DNA from: Bradyrhizobiaceae bacterium
GTDB lineage: Bacteria > Pseudomonadota > Alphaproteobacteria > Rhizobiales > Hyphomicrobiaceae
Length of the DNA stretch: 22,107 nt
Assembly: GCA_947475855.1 (NCBI GenBank)
Contig: CANJPN010000023.1
Location: forward strand, 1-22,107
Reading direction: 5' to 3'
Shown here: positions 1 to 7,269 of the stretch, in pieces
How positions within the stretch are numbered: position 1 is the first letter of the stretch
Layout of the letters: every line of letters begins with the position of its first letter
Position numbers and translations under genes: made by a program
Notes under the pieces: model-generated
The model's database searches: none
What the model was told of the DNA's origin: nothing
Seen by the model: the letters and a program-made list of their open reading frames with translations, nothing else

Positions 1-272
1 AGCGTATAGCCGTCGGGTGCCGCCGATTTCACGCCTTCCATCGCGATTGCGCCGCTCGCGCCGGAGCGGTTCTCGACCACGAACTGCTGGTTGAAAGCTT
101 CCGAGAGACGTGCCGAGATCAGCCGCGAGATGGCGTCTGTGTTGCCACCGGCCGCGTAGGGCACGATAACTTTTACCGGTCTGTCCGGATAGGTCTGGCC
201 GGACGCAGTGGATCCGGCAACGACAGTGGCGAGCACGAAAATACTCCCGCGAACGAGACCAGTGGTTGCCAT
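1..272 (-). CDS. TctC/Bug-family solute-binding protein, 5' part only
   Basis: This is the N-terminal 90 residues of a periplasmic binding protein of the tripartite tricarboxylate transporter (TctC/Bug) family; the rest lies beyond the left edge. Translation of the complement starts at the ATG at 272-270. It gives a signal peptide (MATTGLVRGSIFVLATVVAG, then STASGQ), the family opening YPDRPVKVIVPYAAGGNTD, and the FVVENRSGASG loop with the following PDGYT. These are the hallmarks of the ligand-binding N-lobe. The start is fixed by a strong AGGAGG at about 278-284 on the complementary strand, 5-7 nt upstream of ATG. Family members bind carboxylates or other small organic acids for TctAB-type permeases, but many are orphans with unknown ligands. 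The gene reads away from the amidase that begins at 383, so the 110-bp gap probably holds both promoters. Confidence 0.9.
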   Translation of the reverse strand, partial: MATTGLVRGSIFVLATVVAGSTASGQTYPDRPVKVIVPYAAGGNTDAISRLISARLSEAFNQQFVVENRSGASGAIAMEGVKSAAPDGYT

Positions 273-382
273 TTCTAACCTCCTGCAGATTTCAGCTTGA
301 TCGATTTCGAGGAACTGTCCGAGGATGCAACGGAAGCTTGGCCGGCCACAAGCCGGTCGATTGCATATCGAGGGAGACTGCT

Positions 383-1690
383 ATGGTGGATTTGCGCGGC
401 AAGGGTCCTGGCGGCCTCAATCTGCTGAGTGCAAGCGAGGCGTCGGCCCTGCTCGAAGGCGGCAAGGCGTCATCGGTCAAGCTGGTTTCCGATTGCATCG
501 CGCGGATCGAGGCGCGCGAGCCGGTCGTCCACGCCTGGTGCCATCTCGACCGAGAGGCAGCGCTCGCTCAGGCGCGCGCTCGGGATGCGGAGCCGCGCCG
601 AGGGCCAATGCATGGCGTGCCCGTCGGGATCAAGGACATCTTCGACACCTACGACATGCCCACGGCCTACGGCTCCGATATTTATCGCGGCCACGTCCCG
701 CATTCAGATACTGCGACCGTCGGCCTCCTCCGGATGGCCGGCGCGGTCATCATGGGCAAGTGCGTAACGACCGAGTTCGCGAGCCCCGTGCCAAAAGAAA
801 CGCGTAACCCGCACGATGTCGCACGCAGCCCCGGCGTTTCGTCGAGCGGTTCTGCCGCAGCCGTCGCCGACTATCACGTGCCCTTGTCTTTGGGCTCACA
901 GACCGGCGGCTCTACGATCTTGCCGGCCTCGTTTTGCGGCGTCGTCGGATACAAGGCGAGCCTCACCGGGATCGACCGCGGTGGTATCCGTCACCTGCGT
1001 CCGACCCTCGACACCATGGGGCTCTTCGCGCGTACGCTCGACGACATCGCACTGCTCCGCTCAGCTCTCGTCGGCTTTGTGCCGTCGGCTGCGACGACGC
1101 GGATCGACGGCGCACCGCGCATCGGCGTGTGCCGCTCGATCAACTGGGACCAGGCCGAGCCAGCATCGAAGCACGCGGTGGAAAGTGCAGCAGCCACGTT
1201 GGCAAAGGCCGGGGCCAGGATTGTCGACGCCGAGATGCCCGCGGTATTCAAAGGGATCGAGGATAGCTTCCGCGTTATCTCGACGGCAGAAGGAACGCGC
1301 GCGCTGGGGATGGAGATCGCCCAGCATCTGGACTCGATGAACCACTACATCCAGAGCTCACACGCGCAGGCGAAGCGCAACGATCAGGCTGCCATAGATA
1401 AGGCCCACCAGCACGCTCTTGCCTGCCGTCGCGCCCTCGCCGAGATTTTTGCACGCTGCGATGTACTGATTACGCCGTCGGCGGCCGGTGAGGCCGTGGC
1501 CGATCTCACGTCCGTCTCTAACTCGGCCTTCAACCGCATCTGGACGCTGATGCACGGTCCTGCGCTGTCTTTGCCCGCGTATACCGGCCCCGCCGGCATG
1601 CCCGTAGGTCTTCAAGTCGTCGGGCCCACCGGCAGCGACGACCGGACGATAGCGCTGGCAAGGTGGATCTCGGATCGAGTGCCGGGGTAG
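383..1690 (+). CDS. Amidase signature family hydrolase
   Basis: A 435-residue amidase signature (AS) enzyme that hydrolyses C-N amide bonds with a Ser-cisSer-Lys triad; it has no signal peptide, so it should be cytoplasmic. The catalytic lysine is K84 in HGVPVGIKDIFDT. The cis-serine is about S153 in SPGVSSSGSAAAVA, and the nucleophile is S177 in GSQTGGST, 24 residues later as in FAAH and malonamidase. The glycine-rich stretch reads GVSSSGS where most family members have GGSSGGS. An in-frame ATG at 266 exists, but the ATG at 383 is preferred. It has AGGGAG 6 nt upstream, and the 266 start would add 39 residues unlike the family and overlap the divergent TctC gene. The 3' end is only 12 bp from the stop of the convergent gene at 1703. 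The substrate cannot be told from sequence; neighbouring binding proteins and an acyl-CoA dehydrogenase suggest use of an imported amide or acid. Confidence 0.92.
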   Translation: MVDLRGKGPGGLNLLSASEASALLEGGKASSVKLVSDCIARIEAREPVVHAWCHLDREAALAQARARDAEPRRGPMHGVPVGIKDIFDTYDMPTAYGSDIYRGHVPHSDTATVGLLRMAGAVIMGKCVTTEFASPVPKETRNPHDVARSPGVSSSGSAAAVADYHVPLSLGSQTGGSTILPASFCGVVGYKASLTGIDRGGIRHLRPTLDTMGLFARTLDDIALLRSALVGFVPSAATTRIDGAPRIGVCRSINWDQAEPASKHAVESAAATLAKAGARIVDAEMPAVFKGIEDSFRVISTAEGTRALGMEIAQHLDSMNHYIQSSHAQAKRNDQAAIDKAHQHALACRRALAEIFARCDVLITPSAAGEAVADLTSVSNSAFNRIWTLMHGPALSLPAYTGPAGMPVGLQVVGPTGSDDRTIALARWISDRVPG

Positions 1691-1702
1691 CGCGGCTGCA
1701 CC

Positions 1703-2752
1703 CTACTTTCCCTCGTCGACCCCGATTGCGAGCCGAGCGCGCTTGACGATCGCGGCCGGCGCGGCCGTGAACCGCTCTATCAGCGCCTGAACTTCCGCAC
1801 CTGTCTGCGGTGTGATTTCCATGTGGCTCTTTTCTGCGTCGGCCAGGAAATTAGGGTCCGCTATTGCAGCGTCGAATGCCATACGTAAAGCAGCCAGCCG
1901 CGCTGGTGGAATATCGGGTGGGGCGACATACATTCGCCCGAGCACCAGCGCGCCGAAGATCAGGTCGAACACCTGCCGGTCCTCGTCCGACTTCGCAAAG
2001 CTGTCGAGCAGCGCAGCTCCCTCGATCTCCGGTCGCGGCTTCTCGTTGAGCTGTACGACGACCTTGAATTGGCCGCTCTCCATATCGCTGCGCCATTGCG
2101 TCTTGAGGGTGGAGACGGGAATGCCGCACATGCCGTCGATCTCGCCGCGCTGCATCGCGAGTCTGAGGTTTGCCGAGCCCTTGTACCCCTCGACCAGCTT
2201 GATCTTCGCGCCGAGCAAATGGATCAGCGCCAGCGTCCCCTGGCTCAGCGCACCAGCACGCGACACGCCGCCGAAGATCGTTTCGCGCAGCATAAGGTCG
2301 TCGAGCGAGCCGATGCCTGACTTCGCCGTGACGACGCACGTCGCGACGCTTCGCTCCATGTTCCCGATGTAGGAGAACTTCGCCGCTTCGTACTTGCCGC
2401 GCTTTTCGCCGAGTTGGTGGTCGAGCATGATGGCATGCACGATCGTGGCGACGGTCGTGCCATCCTTGGGCGCGATATTGTAGAGCCATGCGGCGGCGTT
2501 GAGACCGCCCGCACCCGGCATGTTCTGCACGATTGCCGTGGGTTGACCGGGGATGTGGCGCCCGAGATAGCGCGCAAAGGCCCGTGCATAGACATCGAAG
2601 CCAGTGCCCGCTTCGTGCGCGACCACGATTGAAAGCGTCTTGCCCCGATAGAAGTCGGCAATCTCGTCGGCACGCGTGTGCGCGGCCGAACCTGCCAGGC
2701 ATAGGGCAGCGAGGAGCGCGCGCAGAAACTGGGCTTGCATCGAAGACGGCAA
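1703..2752 (-). CDS. Divergent TctC-like periplasmic binding protein
   Basis: A 349-residue exported binding protein related to the TctC/Bug family. A signal peptide covers about residues 1-28 (hydrophobic LRALLAALCLAGSAA, cut near TRA/DE). The mature start IADFYRGKTLSIVVAHEAG corresponds to the first beta-strand and ligand loop. IVQNMPGAGG followed by APKDGT is the variant of the VVENRPGAGG...PDG signature found in a divergent subgroup. The start is read as TTG at 2752-2750 because AGGAGG (2763-2758) lies exactly 5 nt upstream; the next ATG (2740) would leave a 17-nt spacing. It lies 57 bp downstream of the co-directional gene ending at 2810, and that gap is mostly a 7-bp tandem repeat. No TctA or TctB partner is in the window. 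The ligand is unknown. Confidence 0.85.
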   Translation of the reverse strand: MPSSMQAQFLRALLAALCLAGSAAHTRADEIADFYRGKTLSIVVAHEAGTGFDVYARAFARYLGRHIPGQPTAIVQNMPGAGGLNAAAWLYNIAPKDGTTVATIVHAIMLDHQLGEKRGKYEAAKFSYIGNMERSVATCVVTAKSGIGSLDDLMLRETIFGGVSRAGALSQGTLALIHLLGAKIKLVEGYKGSANLRLAMQRGEIDGMCGIPVSTLKTQWRSDMESGQFKVVVQLNEKPRPEIEGAALLDSFAKSDEDRQVFDLIFGALVLGRMYVAPPDIPPARLAALRMAFDAAIADPNFLADAEKSHMEITPQTGAEVQALIERFTAAPAAIVKRARLAIGVDEGK

Positions 2753-2757
2753 TACGT

Positions 2758-2806
<49 letters not shown>

Positions 2807-2809
2807 AGA

Positions 2810-3850
2810 TCAGAGATCAAGCGTGCTCGGCCAGAACAGGTCTTCGAGCTTGACCGGATCTTTCACGAGGCCCTGTTCGTGGTTCGACGCGACGATCGTG
2901 TCGAGTACCTTCTTCGACGCTTTGAAGCCGTAGGCGAGCGGATCAGCGTCGATCGCAGCCTTGAACCCGGCGCCGAGTGCATCGCTGCCAGCTTTTGCCG
3001 TGACGCCTGCACCGATGGCTCCTGTCGCGAGATACGGCTCGAGCGAAGCTGCCATTTGCGCCGTTCCCATCTCCTTTGCCGCAACGAACGCCTTGTAGAG
3101 ATTGAGCGCGATCCACGGATGCTGCTCGAGCAGCTTGCGGCGCACGACGACGCAATGGTTGATCGGATAGATGCCGGTCTTTTTGAACAGTCGTTGTCCC
3201 TCGGCGAGCTGATCGGGAAACAGCCGGCGCACCTTGCCTGAGCCGATCAGGTCGATACGACTGCGGTCGACGAGGTTCTTGTCGGTGAGATAAATCACCG
3301 TCGCGTCGAGTTCGCCGTTCATCAGCATCTCGCCGATGTTCGTCGACTGCGGAATGCGGTTGACGGTGACTCCGGGAGGTGCGGTGAAGCCGGTGGCACC
3401 GCCGTGGCTGACTTCAGGTGTGCGCTCCATGAACCAGGTGATATCGGACGGCTTCACACCGAACTCGTGCTGCAGCGCCCATCGCGACCATACCGCCGCG
3501 GTCTGCTGGTATTCCGGCACGCCGACGCGCTTGCCCTTGAGATCGGCCGGCTTCTCGATGCCAGCATCGATGCGGACGAGTGCCCTTGTGTGGAAGAACT
3601 CGCGCGTTGTGAAGATCGGCAGTCCCGCCCAAGTTCTGTCGCCGCGTGCGTTGGCGATGATCAGCGAGGACATCGACATTTCCGAGACGTCGAACTCTTG
3701 ATACTTGAGCTGCCGCCAGAACATCTCCGATGGATGCACGCCGGTGGAGATCAGTCGAAGCCCCTGCGCCTCGACGCGGCCTTCCAGCAGTGGCTTCGTC
3801 CGTTCGTTGATGGAAAGCACGACGGACAGATCGAGTGCGGGACGGGCCAT
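2810..3850 (-). CDS. 4,5-dihydroxyphthalate decarboxylase/solute-binding-fold protein
   Basis: A 346-residue protein of the family annotated either as 4,5-dihydroxyphthalate decarboxylase (Pht5-like) or as an NMT1/ABC-type substrate-binding protein. It opens with LDLSVVLSINERTKPLLEG and continues with the family-typical FDVSEMSMSSLI, LPIFTTREFFHTRALVRIDAGI and LKGKRVGVPEYQQTAAVWSR, in the order seen in Pht5. The start is ATG 3850-3848, chosen because GGAGG lies 6 nt upstream; in-frame sequence further upstream is Arg-rich and unlike the family. No signal peptide is visible, so the protein appears cytoplasmic, which fits an enzyme or an intracellular ligand sensor better than a transporter subunit. 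It precedes the TctC-like gene and is probably co-transcribed with it. It is divergent from the acyl-CoA dehydrogenase, with a 276-bp shared upstream region. Decarboxylase activity is not established by sequence. Confidence 0.8.
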   Translation of the reverse strand: MARPALDLSVVLSINERTKPLLEGRVEAQGLRLISTGVHPSEMFWRQLKYQEFDVSEMSMSSLIIANARGDRTWAGLPIFTTREFFHTRALVRIDAGIEKPADLKGKRVGVPEYQQTAAVWSRWALQHEFGVKPSDITWFMERTPEVSHGGATGFTAPPGVTVNRIPQSTNIGEMLMNGELDATVIYLTDKNLVDRSRIDLIGSGKVRRLFPDQLAEGQRLFKKTGIYPINHCVVVRRKLLEQHPWIALNLYKAFVAAKEMGTAQMAASLEPYLATGAIGAGVTAKAGSDALGAGFKAAIDADPLAYGFKASKKVLDTIVASNHEQGLVKDPVKLEDLFWPSTLDL

Positions 3851-4126
3851 GGACTTCCTCCGGAAATGACGTTTCGGCTTTGGGTTTCCTACAGTAGAGC
3901 AAATCCGGAGCGGGTTGGGGAAGGGGGGAACGCACGACCTCGAACGTGACGAGAAAACGTGCAGACCCTGCCGAAGGAGCACCCGTGGCGACAAGCCCCT
4001 CGTATTGCCGCCATGTCCTCGCATGGCTGCACGAGCTATGGCGCGTGGATGTGCGCTTGCAATCTTCCGCTTCCCGCGTCCTGATGCGGTTCGACAATCA
4101 CGCCGCAATCGAGGGAACGCCCTGAT

Positions 4127-5275
4127 ATGACCGCCTTCACCACCGAGCAGAAGCTGCTGCGCGAAAGCGTCCGCAAGTTGATGACCACGCACGCTTCACG
4201 CGATTACGTGCGCGCGAAGGACAAGGCCAAAGCCTACCCCTACGAACTCTATGACGAGTGGGTAAAGGCCGGCATGCTCGGCGCAGCCATCCCGGAGCAG
4301 TATGGTGGCATGGGGGGAAATGCCATCGATCTCGCGATCTGCGTCGAGGAAATCGCCTACGTCAGCGCCGATTTCCAGATGTGCTACGGCGGTTCGATGT
4401 TCTGCGCCATTGCTCTGCTGATGAAGGGTAGCGAGGCGCAGAAGGAATACTGGCTGCCGAAGATCGTCTCGGGCGAGCGCCGCTTCTCGATCTCGATGTC
4501 CGAGCCCGAAGCCGGCTCGGACGTCGGCGCGCTGCGGACGAAAGCCGAGCGGCACGGCGACAGCTACGTCATCAACGGCCAGAAACTCTGGAATACGGCA
4601 GCCGGAGCGCGGGGCAACACGATGTTCGTCTACCTCAAGACGGACCCCTCTGTTCACTACCGCAAGGGCGTCTCTCTGATCCTGGTCGACAATGACACGC
4701 CCGGTGTGAAGCTCAATAAGCTCGACATGCTGGGCCGCCATTGCGCCGGTACCTACGAAGTATTCTTCACCGACGCGAAGGTCGATGCGGACCGTCTCGT
4801 CGGGGGCGAGAACAAGGGCTGGGAGTGCGTGCTTGCGGGCCTACAGATCGAGCGCGTGGTCTCGGCCGCCGGAAACTGCGGGTCGGCGCAGGGCGTCGTC
4901 GACATGGCGGCGGCCTGGGCGAAGGAGAGGAAGCAGTTCGGCCGTCCGATCGGTACTAATCAGTCGATTGCGCACATGATCGCCGACATGCAGACCGACG
5001 TCGCCGCCGCGAAGGCGCTGACGTATCAAGCGGCGTTCAAGGTAGCAGCCGGGGAGGACGCGCTCGCCGAAATCACGATGGCCAAGCTGTTCACATCAGA
5101 GACCTACGTCAAGGTCGCCAATATGGGCATGCAGATCATGGGCGGCTACGGCTACTCGATGGAATTCGACATGCAGCGTCACTATCGCGATTGCCGGTCC
5201 TCGACCGTCGCGGCCGGCTCCTCGCAGATCCAGCGCAATCTGATCGCCGGCTTGATGGGCTTGAAGGTACAGTAG
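4127..5275 (+). CDS. Acyl-CoA dehydrogenase with isovaleryl-type catalytic Glu position
   Basis: A 382-residue FAD-dependent acyl-CoA dehydrogenase that introduces a 2,3-double bond into an acyl-CoA thioester. It has the N-terminal helical domain, the flavin-binding middle domain (FSISMSEPEAGSD at about 119-131, then LWNTAAG), and the C-terminal domain with RKQFGRPIGTNQSI and GGYGYSMEFDMQRHYRD. The canonical catalytic base position in YEGTSQIQR-type motifs reads AAGSSQIQR, so A363 replaces Glu. A glutamate is instead present at E242 in AGLQIERVVSAAG, which matches the base position of isovaleryl-CoA dehydrogenase (DLERLVLAGG). ATG at 4127 has GAGGGAA 9 nt upstream. The gene diverges from the Pht5-like gene. 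The substrate is unknown; a branched or bulky acyl-CoA is an inference from the Glu position. Confidence 0.93.
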   Translation: MTAFTTEQKLLRESVRKLMTTHASRDYVRAKDKAKAYPYELYDEWVKAGMLGAAIPEQYGGMGGNAIDLAICVEEIAYVSADFQMCYGGSMFCAIALLMKGSEAQKEYWLPKIVSGERRFSISMSEPEAGSDVGALRTKAERHGDSYVINGQKLWNTAAGARGNTMFVYLKTDPSVHYRKGVSLILVDNDTPGVKLNKLDMLGRHCAGTYEVFFTDAKVDADRLVGGENKGWECVLAGLQIERVVSAAGNCGSAQGVVDMAAAWAKERKQFGRPIGTNQSIAHMIADMQTDVAAAKALTYQAAFKVAAGEDALAEITMAKLFTSETYVKVANMGMQIMGGYGYSMEFDMQRHYRDCRSSTVAAGSSQIQRNLIAGLMGLKVQ

Positions 5276-5312
5276 GCACCGCACGCTTTGGCGGCAGAGC
5301 CCACGCAAGGCG

Positions 5313-5331
5313 CATTTACCCAACATTTACC
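5313..5331. repeat. Direct repeat CATTTACC with 11-bp period
   Basis: CATTTACC occurs at 5313-5320 and again at 5324-5331, one helical turn apart, in an AT-richer patch 160 bp upstream of the epimerase gene. This arrangement is compatible with a tandem operator but no regulator can be named. Confidence 0.45.
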
Positions 5332-5489
5332 ATGCCCCAATGTCCCGCGCGTGCTTAACGCGACACTTACGCGGCCGACTTAGTTTGATCTGTCTGCGTG
5401 GTTCTCGCGAGCCGCTCGGGGGGATTCGCGTTCGGCGATCCGGCCTCTGGCCGAAGCACCGAACAGAGAAAATGGCGTCGGGGTAGTGT

Positions 5490-6512
5490 ATGCGTATCGT
5501 GGTGACGGGTGGCGCGGGCTTTATCGGCTCGGCCGTGTGCAGGAAACTGGTGGGCGAGCGCGGCGCGACCGTGCTCAATCTCGACAAGCTTACGGCGACC
5601 TCGAGCCTCGCTTCGCTGGAACCCATCTCCCGCAGCCCGCGCTATTCGTTCCGCCGTGCCGACGTCTGCGATCGCGACCGTGTGGCCGCGCTGCTCCAGG
5701 CGTTCGCGCCGGATGCCATCGTTCATTCGGCGTTCGAGCGCCAATGGGGCGTTGATGCAACCTCATCCGAAGCGACGTTCGAGACCAATGTGCTCGGCAC
5801 CTGGCGCATGCTCGATGCCGCACGCGACTACTGGTCGACACTGCCGTTGGGCCGTCAGGAGAAATTCCGCTTTTTGAGCGTTTCCTCGGTTGCCGGACGC
5901 GATACCCTGGCCACTGCCAGTAGATCCGGCGCGGACGATCTCGTTACCGCCTGGCACAAAAGCTATGGCCTGCCGACGGTCGTCTCGAAGGCTGTCGATA
6001 CCTTCGGCCCCTATCAGTTCACCGGCCATCCCGTCGCCGCGGCCGTGATCGCAGCAATTGACGGCGATGACGCACCGCACGCAAGTGGCGAGCCACGTGA
6101 CTGGCTCTATCTCGAAGACCATGTCTCGGCACTGCTGGCGATGCTGGCCAAAGGCACGCCGGGAGCAACTTACTCGATCGCCGGCCGCGGCAGGGTGAGC
6201 ACTGCCGGCATTTCCGCCCGCGCTCGCACGCTCGTCGCGCGTCACGGAGGGAAGCCCAATCTGGTATCGGCTAGCCTGGCGTCGGCCTGCATCGCGGCGC
6301 AGCAAGCCGGTGAGGCTGCCCCGTTGGTCGCGGACACGGAGGCGACGATCACGGCGAGGCTGTCCCACGACACCGGCTGGCGTGCCGAAGTAGGGGCCGA
6401 GCAGGCACTATCGGAAACCGTACGCTGGTACCTCGCCAACGAGGCCTGGTGGCGTCCGCTGCGGGCAGCAGAATGGGCGACCGACGACTTCGGCCTGTTG
6501 CGCATCGCCTGA
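5490..6512 (+). CDS. RmlB-like NAD(P)-binding epimerase/dehydratase homologue, catalytic residues lost
   Basis: A 340-residue extended short-chain dehydrogenase most like dTDP-glucose 4,6-dehydratase (RmlB) in layout. An intact nucleotide-binding TGGAGFIGS lies at 6-14, DVCDRD at 58-63, TNVLGTWRMLDAAR at about 99-112, GPYQF at 173-177 and RDWLYLEDHVSAL at about 203-215 (RmlB has RDWLYVEDH). The catalytic sites differ. The RmlB segment STDEVYG reads SVSSVAG (130-136), so the Thr-Asp-Glu acid/base set is absent. The YxxxK pair (YSASK in RmlB) reads ATASR at 141-145, so Tyr is Ala and Lys is Arg. The flanking ADDLVTAWHKSYGLPT still aligns well, so this is substitution rather than a frameshift. 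It probably retains fold and cofactor binding with a changed or absent reaction. It is a lone gene with 214 bp upstream. Confidence 0.82.
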   Translation: MRIVVTGGAGFIGSAVCRKLVGERGATVLNLDKLTATSSLASLEPISRSPRYSFRRADVCDRDRVAALLQAFAPDAIVHSAFERQWGVDATSSEATFETNVLGTWRMLDAARDYWSTLPLGRQEKFRFLSVSSVAGRDTLATASRSGADDLVTAWHKSYGLPTVVSKAVDTFGPYQFTGHPVAAAVIAAIDGDDAPHASGEPRDWLYLEDHVSALLAMLAKGTPGATYSIAGRGRVSTAGISARARTLVARHGGKPNLVSASLASACIAAQQAGEAAPLVADTEATITARLSHDTGWRAEVGAEQALSETVRWYLANEAWWRPLRAAEWATDDFGLLRIA

Positions 6513-6601
6513 AACTCGCTTAGGCCCCCGCGATTGGAGCTCTGCCGCAATTGTGGCGCGTGCGCGCGCTACGCTGCTGCCATGTTGTGGAGGGGATTTC
6601 G

Positions 6602-7045
6602 ATGCGTGCCCGCGCAGTCCTGTCGTTGGCTCTGGGCGGTGCGATGGCAATCGTCACTTCGGCCGCCGCACAGCGCTCATGGATGCAGGAGAGCGAAATC
6701 CGCGGAGAACTGACCAACGTCCGGCTGACCGGCCTCTATCCGTCAAACATCGCCTGGACCGAGGACATCAAGCCGGACGGATCGACCGATTACGCCGAAG
6801 CCAACGATCGCAGGCCCGGGACGTGGAACGTCGAGGGTGAACTCTATTGTTTCGTCTACGCGCTGCCGCATCAGGGAGGCTGCTTCCGCATCGTCCGCCA
6901 CAGCCCCAACTGCTACGAACTTTACACAGCGAGCATCGGCGGCGTTGCGCCCTCGCCTCCGCCGCCCGCCAACGCGATGTCATGGAATGGACGCATGTGG
7001 CGCGATACCGAACGCGGCACGTGCGACGAAAAGCCGATTTCCTGA
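6602..7045 (+). CDS. Small secreted four-cysteine protein, function unknown
   Basis: A 147-residue protein with a classical signal peptide (MRARAVLSLALGGAMAIVTS, then AAAQ, cut near residue 24). ATG at 6602 was chosen because GGAGGGG (6589-6595) lies 6 nt upstream, although the open frame extends back to 6551. The mature part has exactly four cysteines (C83, C94, C104, C141), enough for two disulfides, in a pattern of aromatic beta-strand segments (GTWNVEGELYCFVYA, GGCFRIVR, NCYELY). A proline run (PSPPPP) precedes the last segment. The general look (gTW...CF.y...CyrV....y.y) recalls small periplasmic DUF-type proteins of alphaproteobacteria, but I cannot name a family. It should be periplasmic or extracellular. 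It lies 89 bp after the epimerase gene and may share its transcript. Confidence 0.75.
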   Translation: MRARAVLSLALGGAMAIVTSAAAQRSWMQESEIRGELTNVRLTGLYPSNIAWTEDIKPDGSTDYAEANDRRPGTWNVEGELYCFVYALPHQGGCFRIVRHSPNCYELYTASIGGVAPSPPPPANAMSWNGRMWRDTERGTCDEKPIS

Positions 7046-7269
7046 CCGCAGCGAGTTTTCCACAGGCTGCGTGAAGACTTTGCCTCTGCAGCGCGCTGTT
7101 GATCGAGATCATCCCGCCATCTCATGACGTGCCGCCTTGTGCGCTTCCATCCGGGTGAGCCGAGCGCGTGGCATCTTGCCTGCGGCGTCTCGCCTGGGTG
7201 ACTGGCCAATGTCAAACCCCGCGCCGACGTATAGAATAGGCCCGCAATTCAGTGCGCAGAGGCCACGCT

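Noticed and set aside
266..382. Upstream start of the amidase at 266
   Set aside because: Overlaps the divergent TctC gene start, has no family similarity, and the ATG at 383 has a proper ribosome site.
3851..4192. N-terminal extension of the Pht5-like protein
   Set aside because: Arg-rich, no similarity to the family, overlaps the divergent dehydrogenase, and the ATG at 3850 has GGAGG at good spacing.
5472..5486. Four-codon mini-ORF (ATG GCG TCG GGG TAG) just before the epimerase start
   Set aside because: Purine-rich bases directly abut the ATG without proper spacing; too short to separate from chance.
7210..7237. TGTCAA...TATAGAAT as promoter of the barrel gene
   Set aside because: Spacing is only 14 bp; too weak to list as a feature, although the AT patch could be part of a promoter.
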